Shown here in pieces: positions 10,364 to 18,352 of a DNA stretch of 64,000 nt. Origin of the DNA: Nonomuraea roseoviolacea subsp. carminata (GTDB lineage: Bacteria > Actinomycetota > Actinomycetes > Streptosporangiales > Streptosporangiaceae); NCBI RefSeq assembly GCF_024172185.1, contig NZ_JAMZEC010000001.1:4030001-4094000 (forward strand). The letters are read 5' to 3'. Positions within the stretch are counted from its first letter, which is position 1; every line of letters starts with the position of its first letter. A program made the position numbers and the translations under genes. The notes beneath the pieces are model-generated. The model worked only from the letters and a program-made list of their open reading frames with translations. It was not told where the DNA came from and searched no databases.

Positions 10364-10428
10364 GTCGCGTGCCCGCTCTCGATGCTGTGGACGATGTGTA
10401 CGTGACGATCGAGTGGAGGCGCCCATGA
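10360..10428 (+). CDS. 22-codon micro-ORF coupling folB to folK
   Basis: ATG 10360 overlaps the folB stop (ATGA) and its TGA 10426-10428 overlaps the folK ATG (again ATGA), so ribosomes could pass folB - micro-ORF - folK by two termination-reinitiation steps. The peptide ends VDDVYVTIEWRRP, a diverged copy of the FolB C-terminus FDDVIVTIQRSRP. It therefore arose by a roughly 39-bp duplication with a 65-bp offset. Function, if any, is unknown; it may simply preserve coupling and supply the GGAGG Shine-Dalgarno for folK. Confidence 0.55.
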   Translation: MSRVPALDAVDDVYVTIEWRRP

Positions 10429-10928
10429 GATGCGTCCTGTCCCTCGGCAGCAACCTCGGCCGGCGCTTCGACACGTTGCAGGGGGCCGTCGACACGCTGT
10501 TCGACGCTCCGGGCATGGAGTTCGTCGCGGCGTCGCCCGTCTACGAGACCGACCCGGTGGGCGGCCCCGCCGGGCAGCGGCCGTACCTCAACGCGATCGT
10601 GATCGCCGAGACCTCGCTGCCGCCGCGCACGCTGCTGGAGCGGGCGCAGAGCGTCGAGAACGCGTTCGGCCGGGAGCGGCTGGAGCGGTGGGGCCCGCGC
10701 ACGCTCGACGTCGACCTCGTGGTCGTGGGCGACACGGTGTGCGACGACCCCGACCTCACGCTGCCGCACCCGCGCGCCCACGAGCGGGCGTTCGTGCTGG
10801 TGCCGTGGTGGCGGGCCGACCCGGAGGCCGAGCTGCCCGGTCACGGCCGGGTGGCCGACGTGCTGGCGGGCCTCGACCAGCGGGGTGTGCGGCTGCGCGA
10901 CGACCTGAAGCTGCAGAGGCCCGATTGA
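10425..10928 (+). CDS. folK: 6-hydroxymethyl-7,8-dihydropterin pyrophosphokinase
   Basis: Transfers pyrophosphate from ATP to hydroxymethyl-dihydropterin, making the FolP substrate (167 aa). Signatures are LSLGSNLGRR at the N-terminus, VYETDPVGGPAGQRPYLNAI, and RWGPRTLDVDLV, which holds the Mg-binding D-x-D. ATG 10425 has GGAGG seven bases upstream; an in-frame GTG at 10413 is less likely. The stop overlaps the following TTG start (TTGA). The HPRAHERAFVLVPW block confirms a full-length protein. Confidence 0.96.
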   Translation: MRCVLSLGSNLGRRFDTLQGAVDTLFDAPGMEFVAASPVYETDPVGGPAGQRPYLNAIVIAETSLPPRTLLERAQSVENAFGRERLERWGPRTLDVDLVVVGDTVCDDPDLTLPHPRAHERAFVLVPWWRADPEAELPGHGRVADVLAGLDQRGVRLRDDLKLQRPD

Positions 10929-11380
10929 GGCCGACCCGTCCCGGCGTGCTCGTCGGTCTCGTCGTCGTCGTGGCCCTGCTCACCTGGATGGTGGTGCGGC
11001 AGTTCTACGCCGATCTGCCCATCGTTCCGTGGACCGCGATCCCTACCGTGCTGCTGCTGGCCCTCGGTGAGGCGTACAGCGCGTGGATGACCAAGGCCCG
11101 GCTCGACCGCAAGCCGGGCACCAAGCCGGTGGAGCCGCTGGCGGTGGCGCGGCTGGCCGCGCTGGCCAAGGCGTCGTCGTACGTGGGGGCGGTGTTCGGC
11201 GGGATGTTCGCCGGGTTCGCGCTGCACACGGTGCAGCTCCTCACGCGGGAGACGCCGCGCACGGAGTTCTTCATCGCGACGGGCTCGTTCCTCGCGTTCG
11301 TGGCGCTCATCTGCGCCGCGCTGTTCCTGGAGCACTCCTGCCGCATCCCCGAGGGCCCCGAGGACGCGGGCCCGCGCTAG
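10925..11380 (+). CDS. DUF3180 membrane protein
   Basis: Integral membrane protein (151 aa) with hydrophobic segments at about residues 8-25, 35-50, 78-98 and 115-135, the usual four-helix layout of actinobacterial DUF3180, whose gene conventionally follows folK. Function unknown. The TTG at 10925 overlaps the folK stop by four bases (TTGA) and is preferred; a GTG at 10946 would lose seven residues. It is the last gene of the folate operon and ends head-on against the gene at 11377-11595, sharing the stop-codon region. Confidence 0.85.
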   Translation: MRPTRPGVLVGLVVVVALLTWMVVRQFYADLPIVPWTAIPTVLLLALGEAYSAWMTKARLDRKPGTKPVEPLAVARLAALAKASSYVGAVFGGMFAGFALHTVQLLTRETPRTEFFIATGSFLAFVALICAALFLEHSCRIPEGPEDAGPR

Positions 11381-11595
11381 GCCGTCTCGTCTCCGCCCAG
11401 GTAGTAGACCGGCTCGCCCTGGACGAAGGACGTGTCGACCGTACGGATCTGATCGACGAGCAGGTGGGTACGCCGCCCGCCGAACTCGATCTCATGGGCG
11501 CGCCGGATCACGTCGCCGGGCCGCTCGCCCGGCCGGGCGGCGGTCCGGATGATGCGCTCGTCCTCGGGGCGGGCCGGGAACACGATGACGGTCAT
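11377..11595 (-). CDS. Small conserved-looking protein, 72 aa
   Basis: I do not recognise the family. It begins MTVIVFPARPEDERIIRTAARPG and contains a mixed strand-helix pattern ending VYYLGGDETA, with no signal peptide or membrane segment. It lies three bases downstream of the acyltransferase stop on the same strand, so it is very likely the last gene of the nuoD - acyltransferase - small protein operon. Its 3' end overlaps the DUF3180 stop by four bases, tail to tail. Confidence 0.6.
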   Translation of the reverse strand: MTVIVFPARPEDERIIRTAARPGERPGDVIRRAHEIEFGGRRTHLLVDQIRTVDTSFVQGEPVYYLGGDETA

Positions 11596-11598
11596 GTC

Positions 11599-12732
11599 TC
11601 AAGGATGGCGGGGTGTCGGGCTCGTGTCCTCGGATCGGGCGGGGCGGGGGCGGCCGAAGAGGTAGATGACGGGGAGCGTGCAGACCAGCGGGCCCAGGAT
11701 GGCGATCGGGCGCTCCAGCCACCACTTGAGGTCCGGCGGCACCTTCCCGCCCAGCGTGCCGAACAGCCACCACGACACCCCCAGCGCGATCGCCATCCCC
11801 GTGGTGTGGAAGAGGAACAGCGGCAGCGCGAAGCGGTTGATCGTGTCGTTGACGCGCCGCCAGCCCGGCCGTTCCAGGACCCGCTCCATCGACGGCCGCA
11901 GCACCTCGACCAGCCCGATCTGGAAGATCAGCAGGGCGACGATGACGAACGTGGGCGGCGCCATGTTCGACCACTTGTCGCCCGGCACGCCGACCATGGA
12001 CCCCGGGTAGATGCCGGAGTAGACCAGGCCGAACAGCGCGAACAGCCCCGTCCACAGCACGCCCACGTCGTAGCGGCGGGGCAGGACGACGATCCGGTCG
12101 TAGAAGAAGCCGGCCTGGTGGGCGAGGCCCCAGACCACGATCATGTTGAGCCAGCCCGCCCACTCCACGCCGTACCGGAAGCGCACGACGTCCACGACCA
12201 GCGCCGCGCCGCCGAGCCAGATGAGCGCCAGCACGTCGTAGCGGCGGTGCAGCCACAGCGCCACCGGCAGCAGCGCGATGAGCACGAGGTAGACGCCGAG
12301 GAACCACAGCGGGCTGAGCACGAGCAGCACCACCCGCCACATCCACTCGACCTTGAACACCCAGGTCACGACCGCGCCGACGATCGTCCACGCGCCCGAC
12401 AGGAAGAGCGCCGGGACGGCCAGCGCGCGGATGCGCCGCCACACGAACGCGCCGATGCCGACGCCGCGCGCCTTGGCCCGCTCCCACGACAGCAGGTGGA
12501 CGTGCCCGCCGACGTAGAAGAACAGCGGCAGCACCTGGAGCAGCCAGGTGAGGATCCACAGCCCCGAGGTGAACCCGAGGGGGCTGGTCGGCTCGGGCCC
12601 GCCGGGCTCCCACTGCAGGATCGTGAACGCCCAGTGCCACACCACGACGACGATGAGGCTGAGGGCGCGCAGCCAGTCGACGTACTTGTCACGGGCGACG
12701 GCGGGGGGCGCCGGGGATTCGGGGGCGGTCAC
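11599..12732 (-). CDS. Acyltransferase 3 family membrane protein
   Basis: Polytopic membrane protein (377 aa, GTG start) with about ten hydrophobic segments. It opens with RDKYVDWLRALSLIVVVVWHW, the usual first helix of the acyltransferase-3 / OafA family, in which the first-helix Arg and His are implicated in acyl transfer. Such proteins O-acylate sugars, lipids or antibiotics; the substrate here is unknown. Its start overlaps the nuoD stop by four bases (GTGA), so it is translated in coupling with an orphan NuoD, an odd functional pairing. Confidence 0.85.
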   Translation of the reverse strand: MTAPESPAPPAVARDKYVDWLRALSLIVVVVWHWAFTILQWEPGGPEPTSPLGFTSGLWILTWLLQVLPLFFYVGGHVHLLSWERAKARGVGIGAFVWRRIRALAVPALFLSGAWTIVGAVVTWVFKVEWMWRVVLLVLSPLWFLGVYLVLIALLPVALWLHRRYDVLALIWLGGAALVVDVVRFRYGVEWAGWLNMIVVWGLAHQAGFFYDRIVVLPRRYDVGVLWTGLFALFGLVYSGIYPGSMVGVPGDKWSNMAPPTFVIVALLIFQIGLVEVLRPSMERVLERPGWRRVNDTINRFALPLFLFHTTGMAIALGVSWWLFGTLGGKVPPDLKWWLERPIAILGPLVCTLPVIYLFGRPRPARSEDTSPTPRHP

Positions 12733-13874
12733 TTGTCGATGTCACCCACGACGAAGAACATCGAGCCGAGGATCGCCACCATGTCGGCCACCAGGTGGCC
12801 GGGCAGCATCTCGCGCAGCACCTGGATGTTGTTGTAGGAGGCCGAGCGGAGCTTGAGCCGCCACGGCGTCTTGTCGCCCTTGGAGACGAGGTAGTAGCCG
12901 TTGATGCCGAGGGGGTTCTCGGTCCAGGCGTACGTGTGGCCCTCGGGGACCTTCAGCACCTTGGGCAGGCGCTGGTTGACCGGGCCGGGCGGCAGCGAGC
13001 GGAGCCGCTCCACGCAGGCGTCGGCCAGGTCGAGGGAGACCTTGAGCTGTTCCAGGAGCACCTCGAAGCGGGCGTGGCAGTCGCCCGCCTCGCGCGTGAC
13101 GACCTTCACGGGCAGCTCGGGATAGGCGAGGTATGGCTGGTCGCGCCGCAGGTCGAAGTCCACTCCGGCGGCGCGGGCGATGGGGCCGCTGACGCCGTAC
13201 TGCATGATCTGCTCGCGTCGGAGCACGCCCACGCCCTTGGTGCGGGCCAGGAAGATCTCGTTGTGCAGGATGAGGTCCTCGATGTCGGGGACGCGGCGGC
13301 GGGTCTCGGCGACCGCCTCCGACACCCGGTCCAGCCAGCCGTACGGGAGCTCCTCCTTGAGCCCGCCGACCCGGTTGAACATGTAGTGCATGCGGCCGCC
13401 GGAGATCTCCTCCATGACGGCCTGGATGCGCTCGCGCTCGTTGAAGGCGTAGAAGACCGGGGTGATCGCGCCGAGTTCGAGGGGGTAGGAGCCGAGGAAC
13501 ATCAGGTGGCTGAGGACCCGGTTGAGCTCGGCCAGCAGCGTGCGGGCCCAGACGGCGCGGACGGGCGGCTCCATGCCGAGCAGGCGTTCGGCGGCGAGGA
13601 CCACGCCCAGCTCGTTGGCGAAGCCGGACAGCCAGTCGTGCCGGTTGGCCAGCATGATGATCTGCCGGAAGTCGCGCACCTCGAACAGCTTCTCGGCGCC
13701 CCGGTGCATGTAGCCGATGATCGGCTCGGCGGTGGCGATGCGCTCGCCGTCGAGCGTGAGGCGCAGCCGGAGGACGCCGTGGGTGGACGGGTGCTGCGGA
13801 CCGATGTTGAGGATCATGTCCTCGGTCGCCAGCTCCTTCGCGCCCGCGCCGATGCCGACCACGCGTTCCGTCAT
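12729..13874 (-). CDS. nuoD: NADH-quinone oxidoreductase subunit D-like (49-kDa), orphan
   Basis: Homologue of the 49-kDa complex I subunit (381 aa). It has LNIGPQHPSTHGVLRL near the N-terminus, GYMHRGAEKLFE, LANRHDWLSGFANE and SHLMFLGSYPLELGA, and ends with the family signature FFVVGDIDK. No other nuo gene is nearby, so this is a stand-alone copy, shorter than housekeeping actinobacterial NuoD (about 440 aa). A second nuoD copy is known in streptomycetes near the fol genes; its role is unclear. ATG 13874 is the first good start. The promoter region is shared with divergent doxX. A possible methyltransferase partner lies at 18353-19447. Confidence 0.88.
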   Translation of the reverse strand: MTERVVGIGAGAKELATEDMILNIGPQHPSTHGVLRLRLTLDGERIATAEPIIGYMHRGAEKLFEVRDFRQIIMLANRHDWLSGFANELGVVLAAERLLGMEPPVRAVWARTLLAELNRVLSHLMFLGSYPLELGAITPVFYAFNERERIQAVMEEISGGRMHYMFNRVGGLKEELPYGWLDRVSEAVAETRRRVPDIEDLILHNEIFLARTKGVGVLRREQIMQYGVSGPIARAAGVDFDLRRDQPYLAYPELPVKVVTREAGDCHARFEVLLEQLKVSLDLADACVERLRSLPPGPVNQRLPKVLKVPEGHTYAWTENPLGINGYYLVSKGDKTPWRLKLRSASYNNIQVLREMLPGHLVADMVAILGSMFFVVGDIDK

Positions 13875-14019
13875 AGGGCCATGCTGCCACCGGCCGCCGT
13901 GGTGATCCAGCGCGGGGTGGCCGGCCGTCGTCCGGGGAGCACGGTCAAGGAACGGTATGGAGGCGCATCGGTAAAACCGGACTAGGGGAGATAAAGCGGT
14001 ATCGGGGGGAGGTATTCCC

Positions 14020-14793
14020 ATGAAGAGAATCGTGTTCGATGTAGCCGCGTTGATCTCGCGCGTCCTGATCGGCGTCATCTTCGTGGCTTCGGGATTGCAG
14101 AAGTGGCAGGCCGGTTTGGGTGCCACGTCCAAGATGTTCACCCAGAGTGGCGTGCCGCTGCCCCAGCTCGCCGCCGCGTACGCGACCATGGCCGAGACCC
14201 TGGGGGGCATCCTACTGATCATCGGCCTGGCGGTGCGGCTGGGGTCGCTCGCGCTCCTCGTCGTGCTCGGAGGCGCCTTCGCCTTCGTCCACGTGGGGCA
14301 CGGGATCTCCAGCAAGACCGGCGGCTGGGAGTTCGTGGGCGCCCTGGCGGCGACCTGTGTGCTGCTGCTCGCGCTGGGAGGCGGGCGGATCGGCGTCGAC
14401 GCGGTGCTGTCCGGCTGGTACCGGCGTCGCCGCACCCAGAAGGAGGCGGCCGTCGCTCCCGCCGGCGCGGGCAAGGCAAAGGCCCCGAAGACGGCCCCGA
14501 CGGAGCCCATGTACCGGGGGCCGATCCCGGCCGTGCCGAAGGCCCCACCAGCTCCAGCGGAAGCCGCGACACCTCCGGCCGAACCCGCGGCACCTCCGGC
14601 CGAGCCGACGCAGCCCATGCACAGGAGCGCGGCTCCAGGGGACCCGGGTGGCCCGGCGGCGGAGGACACGACGCCCCGGCACCCCTACGGTGACCAGGGA
14701 CGCCGTCCCGGGGACCTCAACGAGGAGGACATGAGCGACATCGACGCCCTCTTCTCCGAGGAGCACCCCACCCGCAAGCCGCCCAACCGCTGA
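14020..14793 (+). CDS. DoxX family membrane protein with Pro/Ala-rich tail
   Basis: Residues 1-140 form a DoxX-like four-helix membrane domain (LISRVLIGVIFVASGLQKW, then ATMAETLGGILLIIGLAVRLG, FVHVGHGI and WEFVGALAATCVLLLALGG). The C-terminal ~115 residues are a basic then Pro/Ala/Glu-rich cytoplasmic tail ending in an acidic stretch (EEDMSDIDALFSEEHP). DoxX proteins are linked to thiol redox and respiration in mycobacteria. A strong Shine-Dalgarno (GGGGGGAGG) precedes the ATG. The long tail is unusual for DoxX and probably a protein-interaction segment. Confidence 0.85.
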   Translation: MKRIVFDVAALISRVLIGVIFVASGLQKWQAGLGATSKMFTQSGVPLPQLAAAYATMAETLGGILLIIGLAVRLGSLALLVVLGGAFAFVHVGHGISSKTGGWEFVGALAATCVLLLALGGGRIGVDAVLSGWYRRRRTQKEAAVAPAGAGKAKAPKTAPTEPMYRGPIPAVPKAPPAPAEAATPPAEPAAPPAEPTQPMHRSAAPGDPGGPAAEDTTPRHPYGDQGRRPGDLNEEDMSDIDALFSEEHPTRKPPNR

Positions 14794-14810
14794 GCGAAGA
14801 GGGGACGCGC

Positions 14811-16124
14811 TCAGGCGGTGGTGCCGCGGGCCGCCAGGTCGCGGAGGGCGGCGACGAGGCGGTCCACGTGCTCCTCCGTGGTGCCGATCCCGACGGAGGC
14901 CCGCACCGCCGACGCGGTGCCGTCCTCGCACCCGCCATCCGTGGTGCCGAGCAGGTGCCGGACGAACGGGTGCGCGCAGAACTTCCCGTCGCGCACCCCG
15001 ATCCCGTACTCGCCCGACAGCGCCTCGGCGACCTCGCGCGCCGCGAGCCCGTCCACGGTGAACGACACGATGCCCACCCGCGGGTGGTCCGGCCCCCACA
15101 GCGACAGCTCCCGTACGCCCTCGATCGAGGCGAGCCCGGCGCGCAGCCGCGCGATCAGCCGCTCCTCCTCGCGCACCAGCGCGGTCCAGCCCGTGGCGGT
15201 GAGCGCGTCGCAGGCGGCGGCCAGCGCGATGGCGCCCAGCACGTTCGGCGTGCCGGCCTCGTGGCGCGGCTCCGGGTCCTCGTGCCACTCGGTGTCGCCG
15301 GAGCCGGCTGGGGCGACCGAGCGGACCGCTCCGCCGCCCTTCAGGTACGGCTCGCCCGCCGCCAGCCAGTCACGGCGCCCGACCAGCACCCCGGCGCCGA
15401 ACGGCGCGTACAACTTGTGGCCCGAGAAGGCCACGTAGTCGAGGTCGAGCGCGGTCAGGTTGAGCGGCCGGTGCGGCACGAGCTGGGCGGCGTCCACCAG
15501 GATGCGGGCCCCGTGGCGGTGCGCGATGTGCGCCAGCGCCGCGATCGGCCACAGCTCGCCGGTGACGTTCGAGGCGGCCGTGACGACGAGCAGCTTGGGC
15601 CCGTCCAGGGCGGCCAGCGCCTCGTCGGCCGCGCGGACCGCCTCGCCGGGGAACGCGGGCGGCGCGAGCCGCACCACCCGCTCCCACGGCAGCAGCGAGG
15701 CGTGGTGCTCGGTGTCGAACACGACGGCCGTGGCGCCGGCGGGCAGGCAGCCGGCCAGCAGGTTGGTGGCGTCGGTGGTGTTGCGCGTGAAGATCACGGC
15801 GTCTTCGGGACGGGCGCCGACGAAGGCGCGGACCGTGTGCCTGGCCTGCTCGTACCGGGCGGTGGTGAGCTGGGAGGCGTAGCCGGCGCCGCGGTGGACG
15901 CTGGAGTAGGCCGGGAGCGCGGCGGTGACGGCGGCGCTGACCGGCTCCAGACAGGGCGCGCTGGCCGCGTAGTCCAGGTTGGCGTACCCGACGAGGCGCC
16001 CGCCCTTGACCGGCACCTCCAGGTCGGCGCCGAGCACGGCGGGGATCGGGCGGCGCTCGCGCGGCTGCGCCGGCGCGGCGGCGGACTGGGCGGGGACGGT
16101 GCCGAAGATGCTCAACGTGGACAA
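14811..16124 (-). CDS. Cysteine desulfurase-like class V aminotransferase
   Basis: PLP enzyme (437 aa) of the SufS/NifS-like group, expected to release sulfur from cysteine or a related substrate. The PLP lysine is K237 in AFSGHKLYAPFGAG; RNTTDATNLLAG, DTEHHASLLPW and LVDAAQLVPH are family blocks, and C383 in RDGKFCAHP is placed like the SufS active-site cysteine. The TTG at 16124 is chosen: AGGAGG lies six bases upstream, and the ATG at 16280 is inside a SAM riboswitch. No suf or isc genes adjoin it. The riboswitch predicts repression by S-adenosylmethionine. Confidence 0.88.
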   Translation of the reverse strand: MSTLSIFGTVPAQSAAAPAQPRERRPIPAVLGADLEVPVKGGRLVGYANLDYAASAPCLEPVSAAVTAALPAYSSVHRGAGYASQLTTARYEQARHTVRAFVGARPEDAVIFTRNTTDATNLLAGCLPAGATAVVFDTEHHASLLPWERVVRLAPPAFPGEAVRAADEALAALDGPKLLVVTAASNVTGELWPIAALAHIAHRHGARILVDAAQLVPHRPLNLTALDLDYVAFSGHKLYAPFGAGVLVGRRDWLAAGEPYLKGGGAVRSVAPAGSGDTEWHEDPEPRHEAGTPNVLGAIALAAACDALTATGWTALVREEERLIARLRAGLASIEGVRELSLWGPDHPRVGIVSFTVDGLAAREVAEALSGEYGIGVRDGKFCAHPFVRHLLGTTDGGCEDGTASAVRASVGIGTTEEHVDRLVAALRDLAARGTTA

Positions 16125-16179
16125 GGCGAACCTCCTGGAGGGCCATCGGGCCCCTGGAGCAGCCTCGGAGCCCGCGCTT

Positions 16180-16290
16180 GCCCGCCACACCTCGTGACGG
16201 ACCAGGTCTTCACCCGGGGCACCCCGCCGCGGACGCGAGGGTTGCCGGCCAGCGAGCCGGGGCTTGGCGCTGGCACTCATGACCTACGTC
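16180..16290 (-). promoter_or_regulatory. SAM-IV riboswitch
   Basis: Read on the minus strand, this has the SAM-IV layout. P1 pairs GGTC (16284-16281) with GACC (16208-16205); a perfect stem GCCAGCG/CGCTGGC follows; then the conserved core AAGCCCCGG and CCGGCAACCC, and GGGGTGCCCCGGGTGA before P1 closes. SAM-IV is an actinobacterial SAM sensor of sulfur genes. A -10 box TATAGT (16300-16295) lies just upstream. A GGGCC-CGAT-GGCCC hairpin next to the AGGAGG ribosome site of the TTG 16124 start is a likely expression platform, suggesting translational control. Confidence 0.9.
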
Positions 16291-16402
16291 CCGAACTATA
16301 ACCGACGCCCCCGACCCGATCGCAAGCTCGCGAACTTCCCCGGACCCTGAGTCGTTGGTCCGGGAAACCCGCAGACCCCGGCGCGAACGTGGAGGTAAGC
16401 AG

Positions 16403-17152
16403 ATGCTGGACTGGGTGGCCGACCCTCAGATCTGGATAGGGTTCTTCACCCTTGTCGCCCTGGAGATCGTCCTGGGCATCGACAACATCATCTTCATCTC
16501 CATCCTGGCCGGCAAGCTCCCGCCCGAGCAGCGCGACCGGGCCCGCGTGATGGGTCTCGCGGCGGCGCTGGTCAGTCGGCTGCTCCTGTTGCTGGCGCTG
16601 TCGTGGGTGGTGCGGCTGACGGCTCCGCTGTTCGAGGTGTTCGGCCACGAGATCTCGGGACGTGACCTGATCCTGCTGCTCGGCGGGCTGTTCCTGCTCG
16701 CCAAGAGCGTCACCGAGATCGGCCACAGCATGGAGCTGAAGGAGGAGGACGGCAAGAAGCGCGCGGCGACCTCGTTCGTCTCGGTCATCGTGCAGATCAT
16801 GGTGCTGGACGTCGTCTTCTCGCTCGACTCGGTGATCACGGCGGTGGGCATGGTGGACGAGCTGGGCGTGATGATCGCCGCGGTGATCGTGGCCGTGCTG
16901 GTGATGCTGTTCGCCTCGGGGCCGATCAGCCGGTTCGTGGACCGGCACCCGAGCATCAAGATGCTGGCGCTGGCGTTCCTCGTGCTGATCGGCGTGGTGC
17001 TCATCGCCGAGGGGTTCGGCCAGCACATCTCCAAGGGCTACATCTACTTCGCCATGGCTTTCTCCGTCATCGTGGAACTCCTGAACATCCGCATGCGCAG
17101 CCGTCACGCCAGGCAGCTCGCCGCCTCGGAGGAGCCTCCTAAGATGCAGTAG
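16403..17152 (+). CDS. TerC family integral membrane protein
   Basis: Seven-helix membrane protein (249 aa) of the TerC/YceF group, associated with manganese or tellurite homeostasis or metalation of exported proteins. Metal-site aspartates are D27 in LGIDNIIF and D136/D142 in VLDVVFSLDSVITA. ATG 16403 has GGAGG eight bases upstream. A 10-bp stem with one bulge (16336-16346 with 16357-16366) lies in the short leader; it does not look like the yybP-ykoY Mn riboswitch that often controls this family. The stop overlaps the P450 start by one base. Confidence 0.92.
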   Translation: MLDWVADPQIWIGFFTLVALEIVLGIDNIIFISILAGKLPPEQRDRARVMGLAAALVSRLLLLLALSWVVRLTAPLFEVFGHEISGRDLILLLGGLFLLAKSVTEIGHSMELKEEDGKKRAATSFVSVIVQIMVLDVVFSLDSVITAVGMVDELGVMIAAVIVAVLVMLFASGPISRFVDRHPSIKMLALAFLVLIGVVLIAEGFGQHISKGYIYFAMAFSVIVELLNIRMRSRHARQLAASEEPPKMQ

Positions 17153-18342
17153 TGCGCTTTGACCCCCGGAATCCGGTTTTCGTCGCCCATCCGTACGACG
17201 TCTACGACGAGCTGCGCCGTACGGCGCCGGTGACCTACTACGAGCCCACCGACCAGTGGCTCATCTCCCGGCACGCCGACGTGAACGCCCTGCTCAGGGA
17301 CCGCCGCCTGGGCCGGACCTACCTGCACGTGGCCACCCACGAGGAGTTCGGCCGGCGGCCCGAGCCGGACTTCCAGGAGCCGTTCTGGCGGGTCAGCAGG
17401 AACGGCATGCTGGAGGTCGAGCCGCCGCTGCACACGCGGCTGCGGCGGCTCGTGTCCAAGGCGTTCACGCCGCGCATGGTCGAGTCGCTGCGCCCCCGGG
17501 TGCGGGCGATCGCCGGGGGCCTGGTGGACGCGTTCGTGGAGAAGGGCGGCGGCGACCTCATCGCCGAGGTCGCCGAGCCGCTCCCGGTGACGGTCATCGC
17601 GGAGATGCTGGGCATCCCCGAGTCCGACCGGCACCTGCTGCGCCCCTGGTCGGCGGACATGTGCGGCATGTACGAGCTGAACCCCACGCCGGAGGCGCAG
17701 CACGCCGCGGTGCGCGCGGCCGAGGAGTTCGAGGCGTACCTGAAGGCGCTGGCCCGCGAGCGCGCCGCCGCCCCCGGCGACGACCTGATCAGCGCCCTGG
17801 CCGGCATCGAGGAGCTGACCGAGGACGAGCTGGCCGGCACCTGCGTGCTGCTGCTCAACGCCGGTCACGAGGCCACGGTCAACGGCACGGGCAACGGCTG
17901 GTGGTCGCTGTTCAGGCACCCGGAGGAGCTGGCCAGGCTGCGCGCCGACCGGTCGCTGCTGCCCACGGCGGTCGAGGAGCTGCTGCGCTACGACACGCCA
18001 CTCCAGCTCTTCGAGCGGTGGGTGCTGGAGGACATCGAGGTCCACGGCGTGCGCATCCCGCGCGGGGCCGAGGTGGCGCTGCTGTTCGGCTCGGCCAACC
18101 GCGACCCCGAGGTGTTCGCCGATCCGGACCGGCTCGACGTGGGCCGGGCCGACAACCCGCACATCTCGTTCGGCGCGGGCATCCACTTCTGCCTGGGCGC
18201 GCCGCTGGCCCGCATCGAGATGGTCGAGTCGTTCGGCGCGCTGCTGGACCGGACGAGCGAGCTGGAGCTCGTCAGCGAGCCGTCATGGAAGCCGGGGTAC
18301 GTGATCCGCGGGCTGCACTCGCTGGACCTGCGCGCGGCCTGA
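17152..18342 (+). CDS. Cytochrome P450
   Basis: Soluble bacterial class I P450 (396 aa, GTG). The heme-binding loop FGAGIHFCLG supplies the thiolate C347; the K-helix E-x-x-R is in VEELLRYD. The oxygen-activation helix reads AGHEATVN: A241 follows the acidic E240 where most P450s have Thr, as in P450eryF. No ferredoxin, reductase or natural-product genes adjoin it, so the substrate is unknown. The TAGTG overlap with terC suggests co-transcription, a pairing without an obvious functional reason. Confidence 0.95.
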   Translation: MRFDPRNPVFVAHPYDVYDELRRTAPVTYYEPTDQWLISRHADVNALLRDRRLGRTYLHVATHEEFGRRPEPDFQEPFWRVSRNGMLEVEPPLHTRLRRLVSKAFTPRMVESLRPRVRAIAGGLVDAFVEKGGGDLIAEVAEPLPVTVIAEMLGIPESDRHLLRPWSADMCGMYELNPTPEAQHAAVRAAEEFEAYLKALARERAAAPGDDLISALAGIEELTEDELAGTCVLLLNAGHEATVNGTGNGWWSLFRHPEELARLRADRSLLPTAVEELLRYDTPLQLFERWVLEDIEVHGVRIPRGAEVALLFGSANRDPEVFADPDRLDVGRADNPHISFGAGIHFCLGAPLARIEMVESFGALLDRTSELELVSEPSWKPGYVIRGLHSLDLRAA

Positions 18343-18352
18343 CTGTGACGTT

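Noticed and set aside
16125..16280. N-terminal extension of the desulfurase-like protein from ATG 16280
   Set aside because: This stretch is the SAM-IV aptamer and expression platform; the TTG at 16124 has the proper ribosome site.
16301..16402. yybP-ykoY manganese riboswitch before terC
   Set aside because: The leader is too short and lacks the conserved yybP-ykoY loops; only a simple bulged hairpin is seen.
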